Shown: positions 44,301 through 54,190, counted from the first letter of the stretch. The stretch: DNA of 64,000 nucleotides from Reticulitermes speratus (GCA_021186555.1 JAJKFL010000005.1:43519635-43583634), one strand, 5' to 3'. Notes: generated by a model not told the origin, from the letters alone. Numbers and translations: made by a program.

Positions 44301-47300
44301 TAATCCAGATACAAGTCTAGAATCACTACATGAGAACAATTACAGCAAGCAGTCCACAAATTTTCGCCTATTATTCAGTAAGGACAGAGGTCTTGTATAA
44401 TATTCTTATTGAGTCTGGTAACCCTATGAAACTAATAAGGCTAATAAAAAGTGTCTAAATGAAACGTATAGCAGAGTCCGGGTAGGTAAACATTTGTCTG
44501 ACACGTTTCCTATTAAGAATGCTCTGAAACAAGGAGATGCTGTATTGCTTTACAACTTTGCTTTAGAATGTGCCACTAGGAAGGTTCAGGCAAACTAGGA
44601 GGGCTTGAAATTAAATGGTACACATCAGATTCTGGTTTATGCTGATGATGTTAAAATACTGGATGGAAGCATACAAACCATAAAGAAAAACACACAAGCT
44701 TTAAGCATTTGCTAGTAAGGAGATTGGTCTAGAAGTAAATGCTGATAAAATTAAGTATATGGTCATGTCTTGAAACCAGCATGCAGGACAAAATCACAAC
44801 ATAAAGATAGATAATAAATCCTTTGAAAGGGTGGAACAGTTCAAGTATTTGGGAACAGCCCCAATGAATCAAACTTCCATTCATGAAGAAATTAAGAGCA
44901 ACTGAATTTGGGGAATACTTGCTATCATTTGGTACAGAATATTTTTGCCTTCCAGTTTGCTATCCAAAAATATAAAGATCAAGATATACAGAACTGTAAT
45001 TTTGCCTGTTGTTTTGTATGGGTGTGAGACTTGGTCTTTCACATGGAGGGAGGAACACAGGCTGAAGGTATTTGAGAATAGGATCCTGAGGAACATATTT
45101 GGGCCTAAGAGGGAAGTGGGGAAGTCTACATAACAAGGAGCTTTATGCTCTGTACTCCTCACCATATATTATTTGGGTGAGCAAATCAAGAAGAATGGGA
45201 GGGGGGGGGGGGGCATGTGGCATGTAGGGGGAGAGGAAAGGTGCATACACAGTTTTGGTGGGAAAACTTGATGGAAAGAGGCCACTTGAAAGACCTAGGT
45301 GTAGATGGGAGGATAATGTTAAAATGGATCTTTAAGAAGTGGGATGGGGAGGCATGGACTGGATTACTCTGGCTCAGGATAGGGACAGGTGGCAGGCTCT
45401 TGTGAATGTGGCAATGAACCTTCGAGTTCCATAAAATGGGGGGAATGTCTTGACTAGCTGAGCACCTGTTAGCTTCTGAGGAAGGACTCTGCTCCACGGA
45501 GTTAGTTAGTCCACAAATTTTAGCAGCCACCTCCAAATCCTATGCACCAGATGAGTGACATGAAGCAAGTTATATACTGAGGACCCACAATTCTAGATTG
45601 ACCTGTAAACCCCACTTTTCTCTAGTGATGTCTGCTGGGTGCATGTGAACTGATATGCATTTTGTATGTAAGGAAAAAACTGCTATAATTATGCTGAAAA
45701 TGCTAGGCACTACTGCACAAAATTTGGTAACTGTGGATTTGTGCACCTCTGATGACAGCAACTTTGTGTGTGTGTGTTGTTTCAACAGGTTGAGGCTAAT
45801 GCATGAACATTCTTAACAGTAATTTCTAAAAATGCGTCTTGTATGGCTAAAATTTAAACAACTGCATAATTTTGCTGCCAATGCTGCTGCTGCTGCTGAC
45901 TTTTAAGTGCCAGTATCTTAAGCAACACATCACAGTAAATGCTGCGATAAAATAATCTCCCCCACACCTCCTCTTCAATAAGAGCACACCTTTGAAGTGT
46001 TTCTTGTCCACATGTAGCACAAAAGACCTTTCAGACAAACTTTATAGAAGCCCATGTCCATAGAATTGTGACCCCCAAACATTTACCGTAACACTATGAC
46101 ACTACCTAGCCGACACACACTTCATATACATTACATTATGTTCAAGAATACATCAAGACACAGCAATTTACAATAACAAACTACTTAACACTACTGCAGT
46201 CTTATTCCTTAGGAGACAAACCAAGACTGGGGGCCTAGTCATGTCAGTGGTATTTACTAATAGTGCTGGGCCAAAGCCATACAAGATAAGTATCAGGATT
46301 AAATGAGCTTAGTGATCCAAAGGCTGCCGACCAGTAGCCAGGAAGTTACACAAGTACAGTATCTTATTTGGTAGAATGACATGCTGAACAAGATGGCTTA
46401 CTATTTCTAAATGAAAATAAAAGGAAAAATAAACCTTAACTCAACGTCAGATGAATACAGTGATACGCCAAAACATGACATATCAGAACCCAAGCGCACA
46501 CTGCTCCAGAAAAGGTAAGCCACAAATTACTCATCTCTGACATCAAAGCTTTATACTGTAGCACCTCAAAATATTAACATTTTTTCACATTAGTTATTAT
46601 TATTGGTTAAAATAAAAGGTATTATATTAACATTTTTTGTCTGAAGCAGTATATTTTAATTAAAATGGTAATGTAAGTTTAATATACACATGCCTAGCCA
46701 TTTTCGATACCATTCACAAATTGTATGTTTCAGACCACCATTTTATGATCTAACACCACGCCAAGGTAATTCACAGACTGTTAACGCACAGTATTGAACA
46801 GACATGATACATGACATATGGCAAGTATGAATACAAAAGAAAAAACAAATGTACTCCATAGAGGTCACACACTGAGAGTTCATTTTAGTGACAAGAAGTA
46901 CACACTTTTAACCTGTCATCCATGAAAATTAGGGTATGAATATCCATTTTAGTGGCAAAACCTTCAGACTGCCACACTTCATCTATTATTTACAACACAG
47001 TCACTGGTCTTTCATGTAATTACTACTGACGAGCCAATATTAAAATTCTTTAGCATTTCTCACTTCTCCCATTTGAGCTACAGAAAACCCTGTATATAAT
47101 AAAGACAGCTCATACATACCTTATTTTTCTTACTAATGAAGGCTGCCATGTTGAAGTGGCACCAACAAAATCTAATGCTACTGGTAGCACACAACTTGCT
47201 CAGCAAGCTGCAAACCAAACACACACACAAACACAAACACATGCAAATATTTCTTATGCCAGTCTGTTGATGCAATGCTAACTCACAGGATCTGATATGC

Positions 47301-49419
47301 AGCAAGCGTCCCAACCTCAAAATGTACATTTAAGTCTGTAGTAATACAACCAACAAAACATCCCCACTATATTTTATTTAACTGTTCTCCTACATGTTTT
47401 GGTTTACACAGACATAGTCAGGGAGAACGCCACTACAAGGTACTCAAGTTTTACCAGGCCGAAACACGCAGGAGAACAATTACATAAAGTATAGTTGTGA
47501 TCAGCAACTTCTGCATGCTTTGATCATATTATTAGTTAATATTGACAGTATGAGGTAAAAAATGCAATATAAGAATGTAAATTTAAATTACTGCCTCAGA
47601 CATAATGAAATATTTCATGCCACATCCTGTACATTTCTACACAGGAAGGTACCAAACATCAAGTGGTACATAAAACCCAGTAGGTGCCCAAATGTACTCA
47701 ATCTGAAAGCTACTGAGATAAAGTATCTATTACATAAAAATGGAACTGTTCTGTTTCTTCTCTGTTTCCAGTTTCCTAATGCAGGCCCATCAGAAAACAT
47801 CTGAAGATATAACATTTACCCCATACTCCTGCCGATACATGCAGCAGATGCAGCTGTTAACAGTGATATAGAAACACTGTGCAATTTGGACCATCATTCA
47901 AATCTCTTCTCCCCCTCCCCCCAATTCAATATATACAATACAGCTAAAGGACAATGTTATGACATTCATGTGACAAATAATAACTTCAGTACACACGAAA
48001 AAGGAGTTTACTATACTGGAATAATGGTAGTCCATCACCTTTCACCCACCATTAAATGTTTAAATCATAATATAAAGTTTTTAAGCCAGAATTAAAAGAG
48101 CAGCTATCATCTCACTACTACTACCCTGTACAATTTATGTCACTTAAATGTTCTCAATTACGTTTTTTGCTGTAACACTGTAAACAAACATTTACTGTTA
48201 ATTTACAATTGCACCTGTATTTGAATGAAGTACTGTGTTTTATCACAGCAAATTCCACATCCCTGGCTCAATCCTATAAAGGATCTATGGAATATAAGTA
48301 AATTTTATTCATTTCCACACCACTGGGACATTATCTTCTTACATGGTGCAACAACCAACTACTCTGCAGCAAATACTGATGGCCATAAAAACCTTACGCC
48401 TTATAAAAAATTAATTAACTGCGGAGCAAGAAAATTTGTTGAACTTCGAAACTTGCAATTCAAGAATTTTATTACCACATACAAAGCAGATGTCCTGCAC
48501 GCACGTTCATTCAGGACTGCAGGTCACATTTTAAACATTCAAAATGTCATAACATTTAACGAAAATAATGACTAATAATCACATGACCAAAATGAACATT
48601 TTGTACCTATGACCTGTCTTAATACCATCATACTGGACACCCAAGAATTTGCCTTCCTTCATTCTCCGAGCTTATCACTTATATCCAAATTCATTTTCAT
48701 TCCTTAGTTTGCACTCAGAAATCAAAATCTGAACATTGCCTGCCTAAAATAATCGATTAAAGCACATACTGGGGCCACTTACTAAACACCTGCCACATAC
48801 AGACTGGGCACAACAAAGTTAAGGCTACAATAAATATAATCTTGTATCATCGTCAGTTTGTCACCAAAAAGAACATAAACCACGTACCACAACATTATCA
48901 AAGCTTCTTACCATGGCAGCAAGTACAAGTGGTATATGACTGTAACTTTACTTCACACACACAGACACATAAACTGCAAGTTTGTGCGAACAAGTGACCG
49001 TTACTAACAAGCATTACAGGCACAGGCAAACTCGTCTTAAATAACATGAAACAACCTGTCTTACACCAGGCGGTAGCCAATCAATTTTAAAAATACAGAA
49101 ACATGTACTGACCCAGTCTGTTCAATGGCATTGGTCAGGCAATTTAACTTCGACCTACCGCTTTCGTCAAAAAACAGTAGTAGCTGGGCACCACAATATA
49201 ATTTTAATAGTCGCTCGAACAGCGGTACGTAAACATGGATTAGTTGAGTGTCAAGTGGATTACACCAACTGACAAACAAAGTGTAAAAAACTAGTTGATT
49301 CCTGCACGTTTGAAGTCTAACTTCCAAACAAGCTATATTAACATCATGCAACTCTATTTACAAAGCATTGTACATATACTGTAACACAGAACAAAACTAT
49401 ACTGCTTTATGCTTACCAT
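18904..49419 (-). CDS. bol: boule / DAZ-family RNA-binding protein
   Basis: Exons, 5' to 3': candidate start exon ending 49417; 42124-41902; 41305-41193; 36706-36647; 36533-36353; 36135-36002; 24551-24279; 20331-18904. Exons 2-8 total 2412 nt with all phases closing; with a one-codon start exon the protein is 804 aa. The single RRM has RNP2 IFVGGI (about 56-61) and RNP1 KGYGFVTF (about 94-101), followed by [14 protein letters not shown], a hallmark of the Boule/DAZL group. [18 protein letters not shown] follows it, as in animal Boule. Boule binds 3' UTRs of germline mRNAs and promotes translation needed for meiotic entry (family knowledge). Human BOLL and fly Bol are about 230-285 aa; the extra length is C-terminal low complexity, rich in Pro, Thr, Asn, Gly. 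Introns reach 11.4 kb and host many repeats. Confidence 0.92.
21421..21562. mobile_element. Palindromic element with AAAATGCACGGTG end
   Basis: Arms of about 50 bp (21421-21474 and 21480-21531) are near-perfect inverses. The right flank continues to AAAATGCACGGTG (21549-21561), the same 13-mer that borders the elements at 1.2 kb and 30.05 kb. The arm contains GTGCATTAGTTGGT, close to GTGCATTTGTTGGT in those elements. Probably a derivative of the same family without the ribozyme core. Confidence 0.65.
21975..22260 (+). mobile_element. tRNA-derived SINE, diverged copy
   Basis: Box-B-like GGTTCAATTCC (about 22033) and GACAGCATAGTTGG head, then the body shared with 40664-40945, including CCATCTAGTGCAAAGGTTAAG and a tail near TTTACC. 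More diverged than the other two copies. Confidence 0.75.
23465..23800 (+). mobile_element. Non-LTR retrotransposon 3' fragment (family 2), plus
   Basis: Decayed plus-strand text resembles the C-terminal end of family 2: GGACTGGACTACTCTGG aligns with the intact-looking stretch near 45355, followed by a GTGGGTTCCATA equivalent of the terminal RVP region. Stops and indels throughout. Confidence 0.65.
23860..24160 (-). mobile_element. Non-LTR retrotransposon 3' fragment (family 2), minus
   Basis: On the minus strand, decayed codons read KWILKK, DLDKDQ and a TTCAGGTTCCATA equivalent of the element's conserved end, followed by the TTAGCTTCTCAAAAGAG trailer. Tail-to-tail with the plus copy immediately to its left. 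Confidence 0.65.
24279..24551 (-). CDS. bol: boule exon 7
   Basis: Acceptor TTTCCAG|CCACCA, donor GCTGAA|GTGAGT. Codes 91 residues rich in Pro, Ala, Ser, Tyr, including [20 protein letters not shown]. It follows an 11.4-kb intron; protein-like composition, phase fit and both splice sites support it. Confidence 0.87.
25399..25804. mobile_element. pogo/Tigger-like MITE
   Basis: The right end reads, inverted, CAGTAGTCCCCCCGTATCCG and is followed by TA; the left end is AGTAGAACCCCCGCATCCGC. Sub-terminal repeats (GGTATTCGCGG, ATCCGTGGTTTCG) fit Tigger-type termini. About 400 bp with no coding capacity. Confidence 0.78.
26240..26335 (+). mobile_element. Short family 2 retroelement fragment
   Basis: Codons read [18 protein letters not shown] then NAY, a decayed version of the RRLRWAGHVARM-type segment of family 2. 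It ends at a long T/A homopolymer. Confidence 0.55.
29510..29552 (-). ncRNA. Hammerhead ribozyme-like motif (site B, left)
   Basis: Minus strand: CCCC, CTGAAGA (CUGANGA satisfied), GGTTC paired with GAACC, GAAA, palindromic CATATG, TA, GGGG. Stem I has four G-C pairs. Predicted cleavage follows GUA. Confidence 0.8.
29937..29977 (+). ncRNA. Hammerhead ribozyme-like motif (site B, right)
   Basis: Plus strand: CCC (29937-29939), CTGAAGA (29940-29946), GGTTC/GAACC stem II, GAAA (29963-29966), CATATG, TA, GGG (29975-29977). All conserved core positions are present. One C fewer in stem I than in the left copy. Confidence 0.8.
32075..32390 (+). repeat. Dispersed repeat, VFWxVTPC type
   Basis: A decayed frame starting GTCTTCTGGAACATTACATC resembles a dispersed insect repeat whose pseudo-translation contains VFW-VTPCS and FGG-blocks. 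Relatives lie near 40394, 53779 and 58930. Class unknown; probably part of a retroelement UTR or SINE. Confidence 0.55.
34725..35190 (+). repeat. Dispersed conserved repeat ([13 protein letters not shown] type)
   Basis: The decayed frame reads [28 protein letters not shown], and ends with GGGAGCCGAGTTGTTCC and GACGGACGG. From memory this text is a widespread arthropod interspersed repeat; I cannot assign its class. It is not a host gene. Confidence 0.5.
36002..36135 (-). CDS. bol: boule exon 6
   Basis: Acceptor CTTCAG|CCACAT, donor ATGCCA|GTAAGT. Codes [12 protein letters not shown], an Ala run, [11 protein letters not shown] and [11 protein letters not shown]. Confidence 0.92.
36353..36533 (-). 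CDS. bol: boule exon 5 (post-RRM motif)
   Basis: Acceptor TTGTAG|CCTTTC, donor CAGG|GTGAGT. Codes [30 protein letters not shown] and a Thr-rich tail. The HNGVAYF block is shared with other animal Boule proteins. Confidence 0.93.
36647..36706 (-). CDS. bol: boule exon 4 (RRM end)
   Basis: A 60-nt micro-exon: acceptor TTTGCAG|TCTGAA, donor AAACAG|GTGAGT. Codes [20 protein letters not shown], which closes the RRM. Confidence 0.95.
37342..38301 (-). pseudogene. RT-endonuclease polyprotein remnant, RT core deleted
   Basis: A 319-codon open frame. Residues 1-200 match the linker and RT entry region; the rest match the C-terminal region ([32 protein letters not shown]). No FADD/YADD box remains, so no reverse transcriptase activity is possible. 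Confidence 0.88.
38241..38903 (-). pseudogene. Endonuclease domain C-terminal half
   Basis: Contains [52 protein letters not shown] and DSDHNLL, the expected order of exonuclease-endonuclease-phosphatase motifs of non-LTR elements. The first catalytic Asn/Asp block is altered (GGWNS where GDFN is usual). Confidence 0.85.
39001..39510 (-). pseudogene. Endonuclease domain N-terminal half
   Basis: [11 protein letters not shown] (Mg-binding Asn region), [12 protein letters not shown] (catalytic Glu) and [20 protein letters not shown] are visible. It is separated from the next frame by a shift near 39005. Confidence 0.85.
40664..40944 (+). mobile_element. tRNA-derived SINE
   Basis: Head GGGCCGGGATAGCATAGTC with box-A-like GATAGCATAGTCAGTACAG and box-B-like GGGATCGAATCCC. 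Body includes CATCTAGCGCCAAGGTTAA and CCCTCTGGGCCTTCATGG; tail TTTACCTT. TATTACAAA flanks both ends (40651-40659 and 40945-40953), a 9-bp target-site duplication. Confidence 0.9.
41193..41305 (-). CDS. bol: boule exon 3 (RNP1)
   Basis: Acceptor TTTTCAG|CCTATG, donor GAGATC|GTAAGT. Codes [16 protein letters not shown] and [17 protein letters not shown]. The most conserved part of the protein. Confidence 0.95.
41902..42124 (-). CDS. bol: boule exon 2 (N-terminus, RNP2)
   Basis: Acceptor ATTGCAG|TCGTCA, donor TTTTCAG|GTATGG. Codes a Ser/Thr/Asn-rich leader, then [19 protein letters not shown] and ETELAQLFS. Ends one base into an Ala codon. Confidence 0.93.
44380..45515 (+). pseudogene. Non-LTR retrotransposon RT pseudogene (family 2)
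   Basis: Plus-strand decayed polyprotein 3' half: [39 protein letters not shown] with the catalytic YADD at 44638-44649, [31 protein letters not shown] and [20 protein letters not shown], then WTGLLW and NLRVP-like text near 45360-45430. Several in-frame stops and frameshifts. The tail is GAGTTAGTTAG. A region equivalent to RRLRWAGHVARM is missing or scrambled around a G-run at 45200-45213. 5'-truncated. Confidence 0.9.
47341..47520. mobile_element. Compact inverted element D with hammerhead remnant
   Basis: A minus-strand copy (47428-47384 and on to 47345) and a partial plus-strand copy (47455-47510) share GAAACA-GGAGAACA-TA-ATA-AGTATAGT-type text. The left copy carries AAAATATAGTGGGGATG and TTGTTGGTTG, matching the post-ribozyme motif of other copies. 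Confidence 0.6.
47384..47428 (-). ncRNA. Hammerhead-like motif, degenerate (site D)
   Basis: Stem I is perfect over seven pairs (GTTCTCC with GGAGAAC) and stem III is CATG, with GUA at the cleavage site. The core is damaged: CTGACTA for CUGANGA, and AAAA for GAAA. Probably inactive. Confidence 0.45.
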
Positions 49420-49560
49420 GAGCAATAATAACGCCGCTATCAGCACCACAAAAACGCCCTGACCCCTTATCAAAATACACGAAACTCGTCTGCTCGAGCT
49501 GGCAGAGGCGAGTTCGTGGAATATGGCGGATCGCGGACTACTCCAAACAGAGACGCGGTG
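49417..49560 (-). CDS. bol: Candidate boule first exon (ends ...ATG|GTAAGC)
   Basis: The minus strand ends CTCATG|GTAAGC at 49417, so the start codon would be the last codon of the exon, joining exon 2 in phase 0 as M-SSASTGN. The block just upstream (49430-49560) is CpG-rich for this window, as expected of a 5' UTR. Against it, the Kozak context is weak (C at -3), and the frame stays open upstream to an AUG at 49575, giving a longer N-terminus as an alternative. Another distant exon cannot be excluded. Confidence 0.42.
49420..49560 (-). promoter_or_regulatory. Candidate boule promoter / 5' UTR block
   Basis: A local rise in CpG, with ATGGCGG at 49522-49528 (plus), the core of a YY1/Pho-type site often found near insect promoters. 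Supports transcription starting here but does not prove it. Confidence 0.3.
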
Positions 49561-51200
49561 ATAGGAAAAAAACAAAGCAATCTGCGGAAGAAAATAGACC
49601 GAAAGATTTGCAGTATTTTAAAAGGAATAATTGGGTTGGGTAATAAAGCTTAACATTTAATTTAAAATAACTCTATTAAAAGTTAACATGCCTAGCATGA
49701 CGTAATTTATATTAGAATAATCAGAAGCCTAACAATGGCAATTGCTCATCGCTTGTGCGATTTCAAAAATATATTTGGCACATTGTCATACGTAGCGATT
49801 ACACAATTTTCATATCTTGTAATATGTTTACATATTCACGCGGTAGTTCTTAAAAACTATGGCATTCTGAAACACATTCATCTTACGAGCTTCCAATATC
49901 CACAAACCAGCAGAAAACAACTACTCGGAATGATTTAATCAAAACACATTACGTTTTACTTAAATTATGGCAGTATAGACAATACAACTGAAAGACAATT
50001 TTGAAATCGAAATGATAAGACTAACTACATATCAAGAAAACACCGCACAATAATAGTAACGAAATACAAAATTGCAACTATTTCAACAATGGAACGTATA
50101 CTCCCATGGTGCTTCCATTGTACCCAACATTCCGCACGCAATCCGTGAACGTTACCAACACCATCACCGCCATGGATCAGAGGTTGCGTACAGCAACATT
50201 ATAAATTAGTTTACCGTTACGAGTTTTACTGCGACATTTCTTTGTTCGTAATGGATTTATACGGCATATAAGACTACACATGCCGAATCAAGGAGAATGG
50301 AAAGAGAGAGAGAATCGTTATCACGTGTGAGGTGCTATGCAATTTTATGGGCTTTCAGATAACTTTCAAGTATAAGAAACCTGTACAGTAATGATGATCC
50401 ATGGTATTAATGTACCGCACCACAGGTTGGCAAGAGACTCGTAGCAGTGACGTTTAGATATCCGAATGAGTAAGGAAATAAACAAACAGATCGTAATCGT
50501 GTGGGCAAAACGGGTCGTTGCCGAGATTCGGCAACCAATTCGTTTATTCCGTTCACTTCTTTCGCTTTGCCACTCTCTGTTAGATGCTAGCCTCCGTTAT
50601 CACATGGTCAGCTATAGATCATGTGTATTATTATTATTAATTTTTTTTTTGGGATTGTCCCAGACTATGCAGCAGCATACAAAGGGAAAATTATACATAT
50701 GTTACACCTTATGAAGTTTTAGTATAATTTGCGTTGAGATCTCAAAAATATGTATGATATATGATGAGCTGAAAATTATTGGGTATAAGGTAAATGTATG
50801 TAATAGCAATCAGTTTAAAGGTTAAGAATGATTATAGTTACAATCATAACAATGATATTAATTGAAAAATTATTAAAATTTCTAGAATTATTAAAATTTT
50901 TAAAATTGGTGCTTCCCAGTAGAATTGTAGAAATTAATCAATGATGGTGGCCAAGGGGATGTAATACCTTTTTATCTCTATATATATATATATAATTTTG
51001 AAAAAATTGTTGTCATATATAAATGTTTTTATTTTGTTTTTATAATAAATAAAACAAATATATACAACATACATTTTTAAAAATTATATATACAGAGAAT
51101 AAAAGATGTAACATCCCCTTAGCCTCTTTCACTGATTAATTTATATAATTCTACTGGGAAGTACAAATTTTAATTCAATATAGTTTTCTCAGGCGCACAG

Positions 51201-51258
51201 CCGCGTCAATTCGTTTGAATACGTTTCGGGGACTAGCTCCGTCCCCATCCTCAGGCAA
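51201..51258 (-). ncRNA. Hammerhead-like motif (site E, Penelope-like)
   Basis: On the minus strand: CTGAGGA (51254-51248), GGGGAC paired with GTCCCC around GGAGCTA, then GAAA (51227-51224) and a hairpin ATTC-AAAC-GAAT. The core and six-pair stem II are perfect. Stem I and the exact cleavage site are unclear. It lies just downstream of the Penelope-like C-terminus, where such elements are known to carry hammerheads. Confidence 0.6.
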
Positions 51259-51345
51259 AACTGATTTAACATACAACTCGTCTGTCCCGTGTTTTTCTAC
51301 CTGGCGCGGCAGGGAGAATCAGACCGGTTTGTAGTGCCCAAACAG

Positions 51346-51600
51346 TTAAGTTGGTGGGCGGGCTGTTAACTGTTGGGCTCCCACGCCTCGCTGCGAGGTC
51401 CTTATCTGACGTATTGCGGGCTGCCAGGCTCTGCTCAGTATGAAACCGCCATCCCTGTTGATGTTGTCTGGATGTAATTTTATTTCAATGGCTTCTTTTA
51501 TTATGCGGTCCATGTATCCTTTTGTCCTCGCTAGTCTGCAGGTGTTAAAACTTATAACAAATTTTAATAATTCTAACAATTTTAATAATTTATATTTCAT
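51346..51600 (-). pseudogene. Penelope-like element C-terminal fragment
   Basis: The frame contains CRLARTKGYMDRIIKEAIEI and NRDGGFILSRAWQPAIRQI. The pattern (Arg...REAIEI...NR-G-L---W-P) is the C-terminal region after the GIY-YIG endonuclease in Penelope-like elements. RT and most of the nuclease are absent. The first 18 codons are AT-rich arm sequence and not protein. Confidence 0.75.
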
Positions 51601-51806
51601 ATTCTTCTTATGATTGTAACTACAATTATACTTAACCTTTTAACTGATTGCTATTATGTACATTTATCTTATATCCAATAAGTTTTGGCTCATCGTGTAT
51701 CATTACATATGTATGTATATATCTTAAACAAGCTGAGATCTCAGCTTAATAATACTAAAACTAGATAAGGTGTAACACATGCATAATTTTCCCTTTGTAT
51801 CCTACT

Positions 51807-51862
51807 GCCTGATGAAGGCTGTTCTATAGGTGGGCCGAAATAATGTAGCTTAATACATTTCA
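51807..51862 (+). ncRNA. Possible hammerhead-like motif (site F)
   Basis: CTGATGA (51809-51815), then GGCU paired with GGCC, GAAA (51837-51840), and a stem AATGTA/TACATT. Stem I is not convincing. Confidence 0.3.
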
Positions 51863-53770
51863 ACTTATTGTACAAAGTGTGTTGTGATTGACAATACTCA
51901 CCACACCTTTGCATATTTATGTCACAACGGGATTTTACACTTAAAAATATGCCAGGTGTTGTTGAGCACCCAGAGCACAGGCTTTTAACCAAGTACCTGC
52001 TGGTGGGTTGCATCAGGGAATATTGAAATGAGTGTATAAAGCCAGGAACATGGTAAACTAACTTGATTAGGGTTTATTAGCCTCTTTATCAGGTAAGTGG
52101 ACTTCATCATTGTGGAATTTTCTCACGATGGAACAGGTATTTAGTATGACAACTTTCTGGACCTGGGACAGCAGGCGTGGTGGTAAATTTGGGTTAGTGG
52201 GGATGTGGTTAAGCATGTTAGGATTGACCCCCATAGCAGACAAGACAATAATCTTGTTCAGTTGCCAATGTTGCTTGATTGCCAATACCAATTCTTGATA
52301 TTTGCACTGTTTTCCTGTAATTGTGGCTTGTAGATTATTATTATTGTTGTTATTATTGTTTAATGTTACATAATTATTATTGTTGTTATTGTGTAATGTT
52401 TTGTATTTCCATGTACATACATATTGGGGGCAATAAATAAGAAGCAAATTCTAAAAAGTTTTAAAAATATGATTTTCTGTGGCTGGCAGTACTTCAGTAA
52501 TGGGATGGCTTTAAATTTTCTTACAGGAAGTGGCAGGGTATCCTTTCAGCTTCTCCCTCACCTCAAGCATTACATATATACATAATACAGAGAAAAGCAG
52601 AACCCACTCATAGATGCACTGCTGCATAATGACTGATGGTGTTGCCCACTATACAGTACTTTGTCCTGAGACTCCTATATTAACACCAGACAGCATGCCA
52701 TAGAGCAAATACCAATTGCTGCATAGTGCTGATGGTGCTATCCACTCAGAAGTACTCGGATCTGCGTTAAAAAAACTATCTGTATATCCAAATATAATAC
52801 TAACTTATTAAATTTACATTGTCACATGATTACCTAATTTACAAATCAACAAAGTTAATACTTCAGCTGGTGAACGAGAGAGATCCGTGGGATGTGGAAA
52901 TGGAAGGAAATGTGGATTTATGAATGACAAAATGATACAGGTAAACAAATGAAGACCAACAGAGACCTTTGAACTATGCTGTGAATTCAGCCAGTCCAGA
53001 TCAATGTAAACAATGGATTGGCAGAGCCAATACATATGTGACATGTTTTGATCCTTCGATCACTTTCATGGATACCTAATACAACTACTGAGCTTCACAA
53101 GTAGCTTAAATTGGTGTTTATATTTAACTTATGAGTTTCCAATAAATAATAGTGTTAAAAAACAGTACTTATATACCATGTGTATAAGTACTGTTTATTA
53201 ATACAGACAGCCCAATGGGATACCAAAGATCAAAGAAATAACAGTGTTGTATTTGATAATTATTGATTAGAACTTACTCAATAAAACAACATTGTGTTTT
53301 GTTGCCAAAATGTCATTACACTTAAACAAGTTACAGTGTCATTGTATACAGTGTAACTGTCATGGTGTATTCATTCCTCTACATATCTGATGCACCAGAC
53401 AGTTTGTGGTTTCTCCAAATCTTAGCATCAGTGCTACAGGTTCATGTGCAGTTCCTCTCATGCTAAGTTGTAACACTGTTGCTAGGATACAGAAAAAATG
53501 CAAACAACCTAGACCACCAAATTTCTACATTTCGCACACACAGTTTAATTTTATTTTCCTAACTTGCTTATGGATACAAAGCATAAGAACTACATGTGCG
53601 CGCACGCACATGCACATGCACAGCAGGGATAAATGTGCTCATGCACACAAAATACATGTAGACCTCTATGTAAAGTTAGCATTTAAATTGTCCGATCTCA
53701 ATTACAACTAATATACCTCAACAATTTTTCCAATATCAAATTTCGTAAAAAACTGTTAAGTAGGTCTGGA
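51863..53770. other. Intergenic DNA between DJ-1 and boule
   Basis: Contains an (ATT/GTT)n tract at 52333-52395 and a perfect 16-bp palindrome at 53159-53195. A plus TTTATT near 53549 (AATAAA on the minus strand) is a candidate DJ-1 poly(A) signal. No gene seen. Confidence 0.45.
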
Positions 53771-53771
53771 G

Positions 53772-53960
53772 TTGAGGATTCAGTCTTCTGGGATGTGGCA
53801 CCATGTTGTGGGCACGTGGTTCCTGATCTTCCAAAGGAACACTGGGAACTACTCAATGCATGACACAGCAGGACATCCCAGTAGACCTGAATCCTCAGAA
53901 ACACTGTCGTCACCAACTGAAATGTCGGTTCTGGAGTTCATTTTCTTGCTTGTCATTAAA
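53772..53960 (+). repeat. Dispersed repeat, VFWxVTPC type, near DJ-1 3' end
   Basis: Pseudo-translation of AGTCTTCTGGGATGTGGCAC reads VFWDVAPC and continues FQRNTGNYS. Same family as 32075-32390. Confidence 0.55.
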
Positions 53961-54071
53961 CCCAACCGAAAACACCTCTAACCCAATTGACATTTTACTG
54001 ACTTAAAAACTGGTCATCATATGTATGTGATGAAATGTTAATGTATTTAAAGGAACACTACTGGTTACAAT

Positions 54072-54190
54072 TCAGACTTTAAGCATTGCTTTAGCGACAG
54101 GCTCAGAAGTGCCAGCTCCAAGGAGAGTTTCAGCAATGGTGAGGGCAAAATCAAAGGCTGTGGCTGGGCCCCGGCTTGTCACCAATTTAC
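54072..54190 (-). CDS. DJ-1: DJ-1 exon 5 and stop
   Basis: Acceptor TTCCAG|GTAAAT; codes [20 protein letters not shown] and a C-terminus ending AMLKV, then TGA (54074-54072). Confidence 0.94.

Larger units (their letters stand above)
42125..49416 (-). other. boule intron 1 (if the start exon is correct)
   Basis: Contains the family 2 RT pseudogene (44.4-45.5 kb) and ribozyme element D (47.35-47.52 kb). The stretch 47.56-48.6 kb has mildly protein-like frames (116 codons at 48225-48575) that I do not recognise. Nothing else seen. Confidence 0.5.
50677..51800. mobile_element. Nested foldback containing a Penelope-like element fragment
   Basis: Outer arms (about 50677-50890 and 51545-51800) and inner arms (about 50901-51000 and 51080-51173) are imperfect inverses. 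The asymmetric part between the right inner and outer arms (51175-51545) carries a Penelope-like C-terminus and a hammerhead-like motif on the minus strand. The layout fits the inverted or partial terminal repeats typical of Penelope-like elements. Confidence 0.75.

Noticed and set aside
48225..48575. 116-codon open frame (plus)
   Set aside because: No recognisable motif, no splice context, and composition is ordinary AT-rich DNA.
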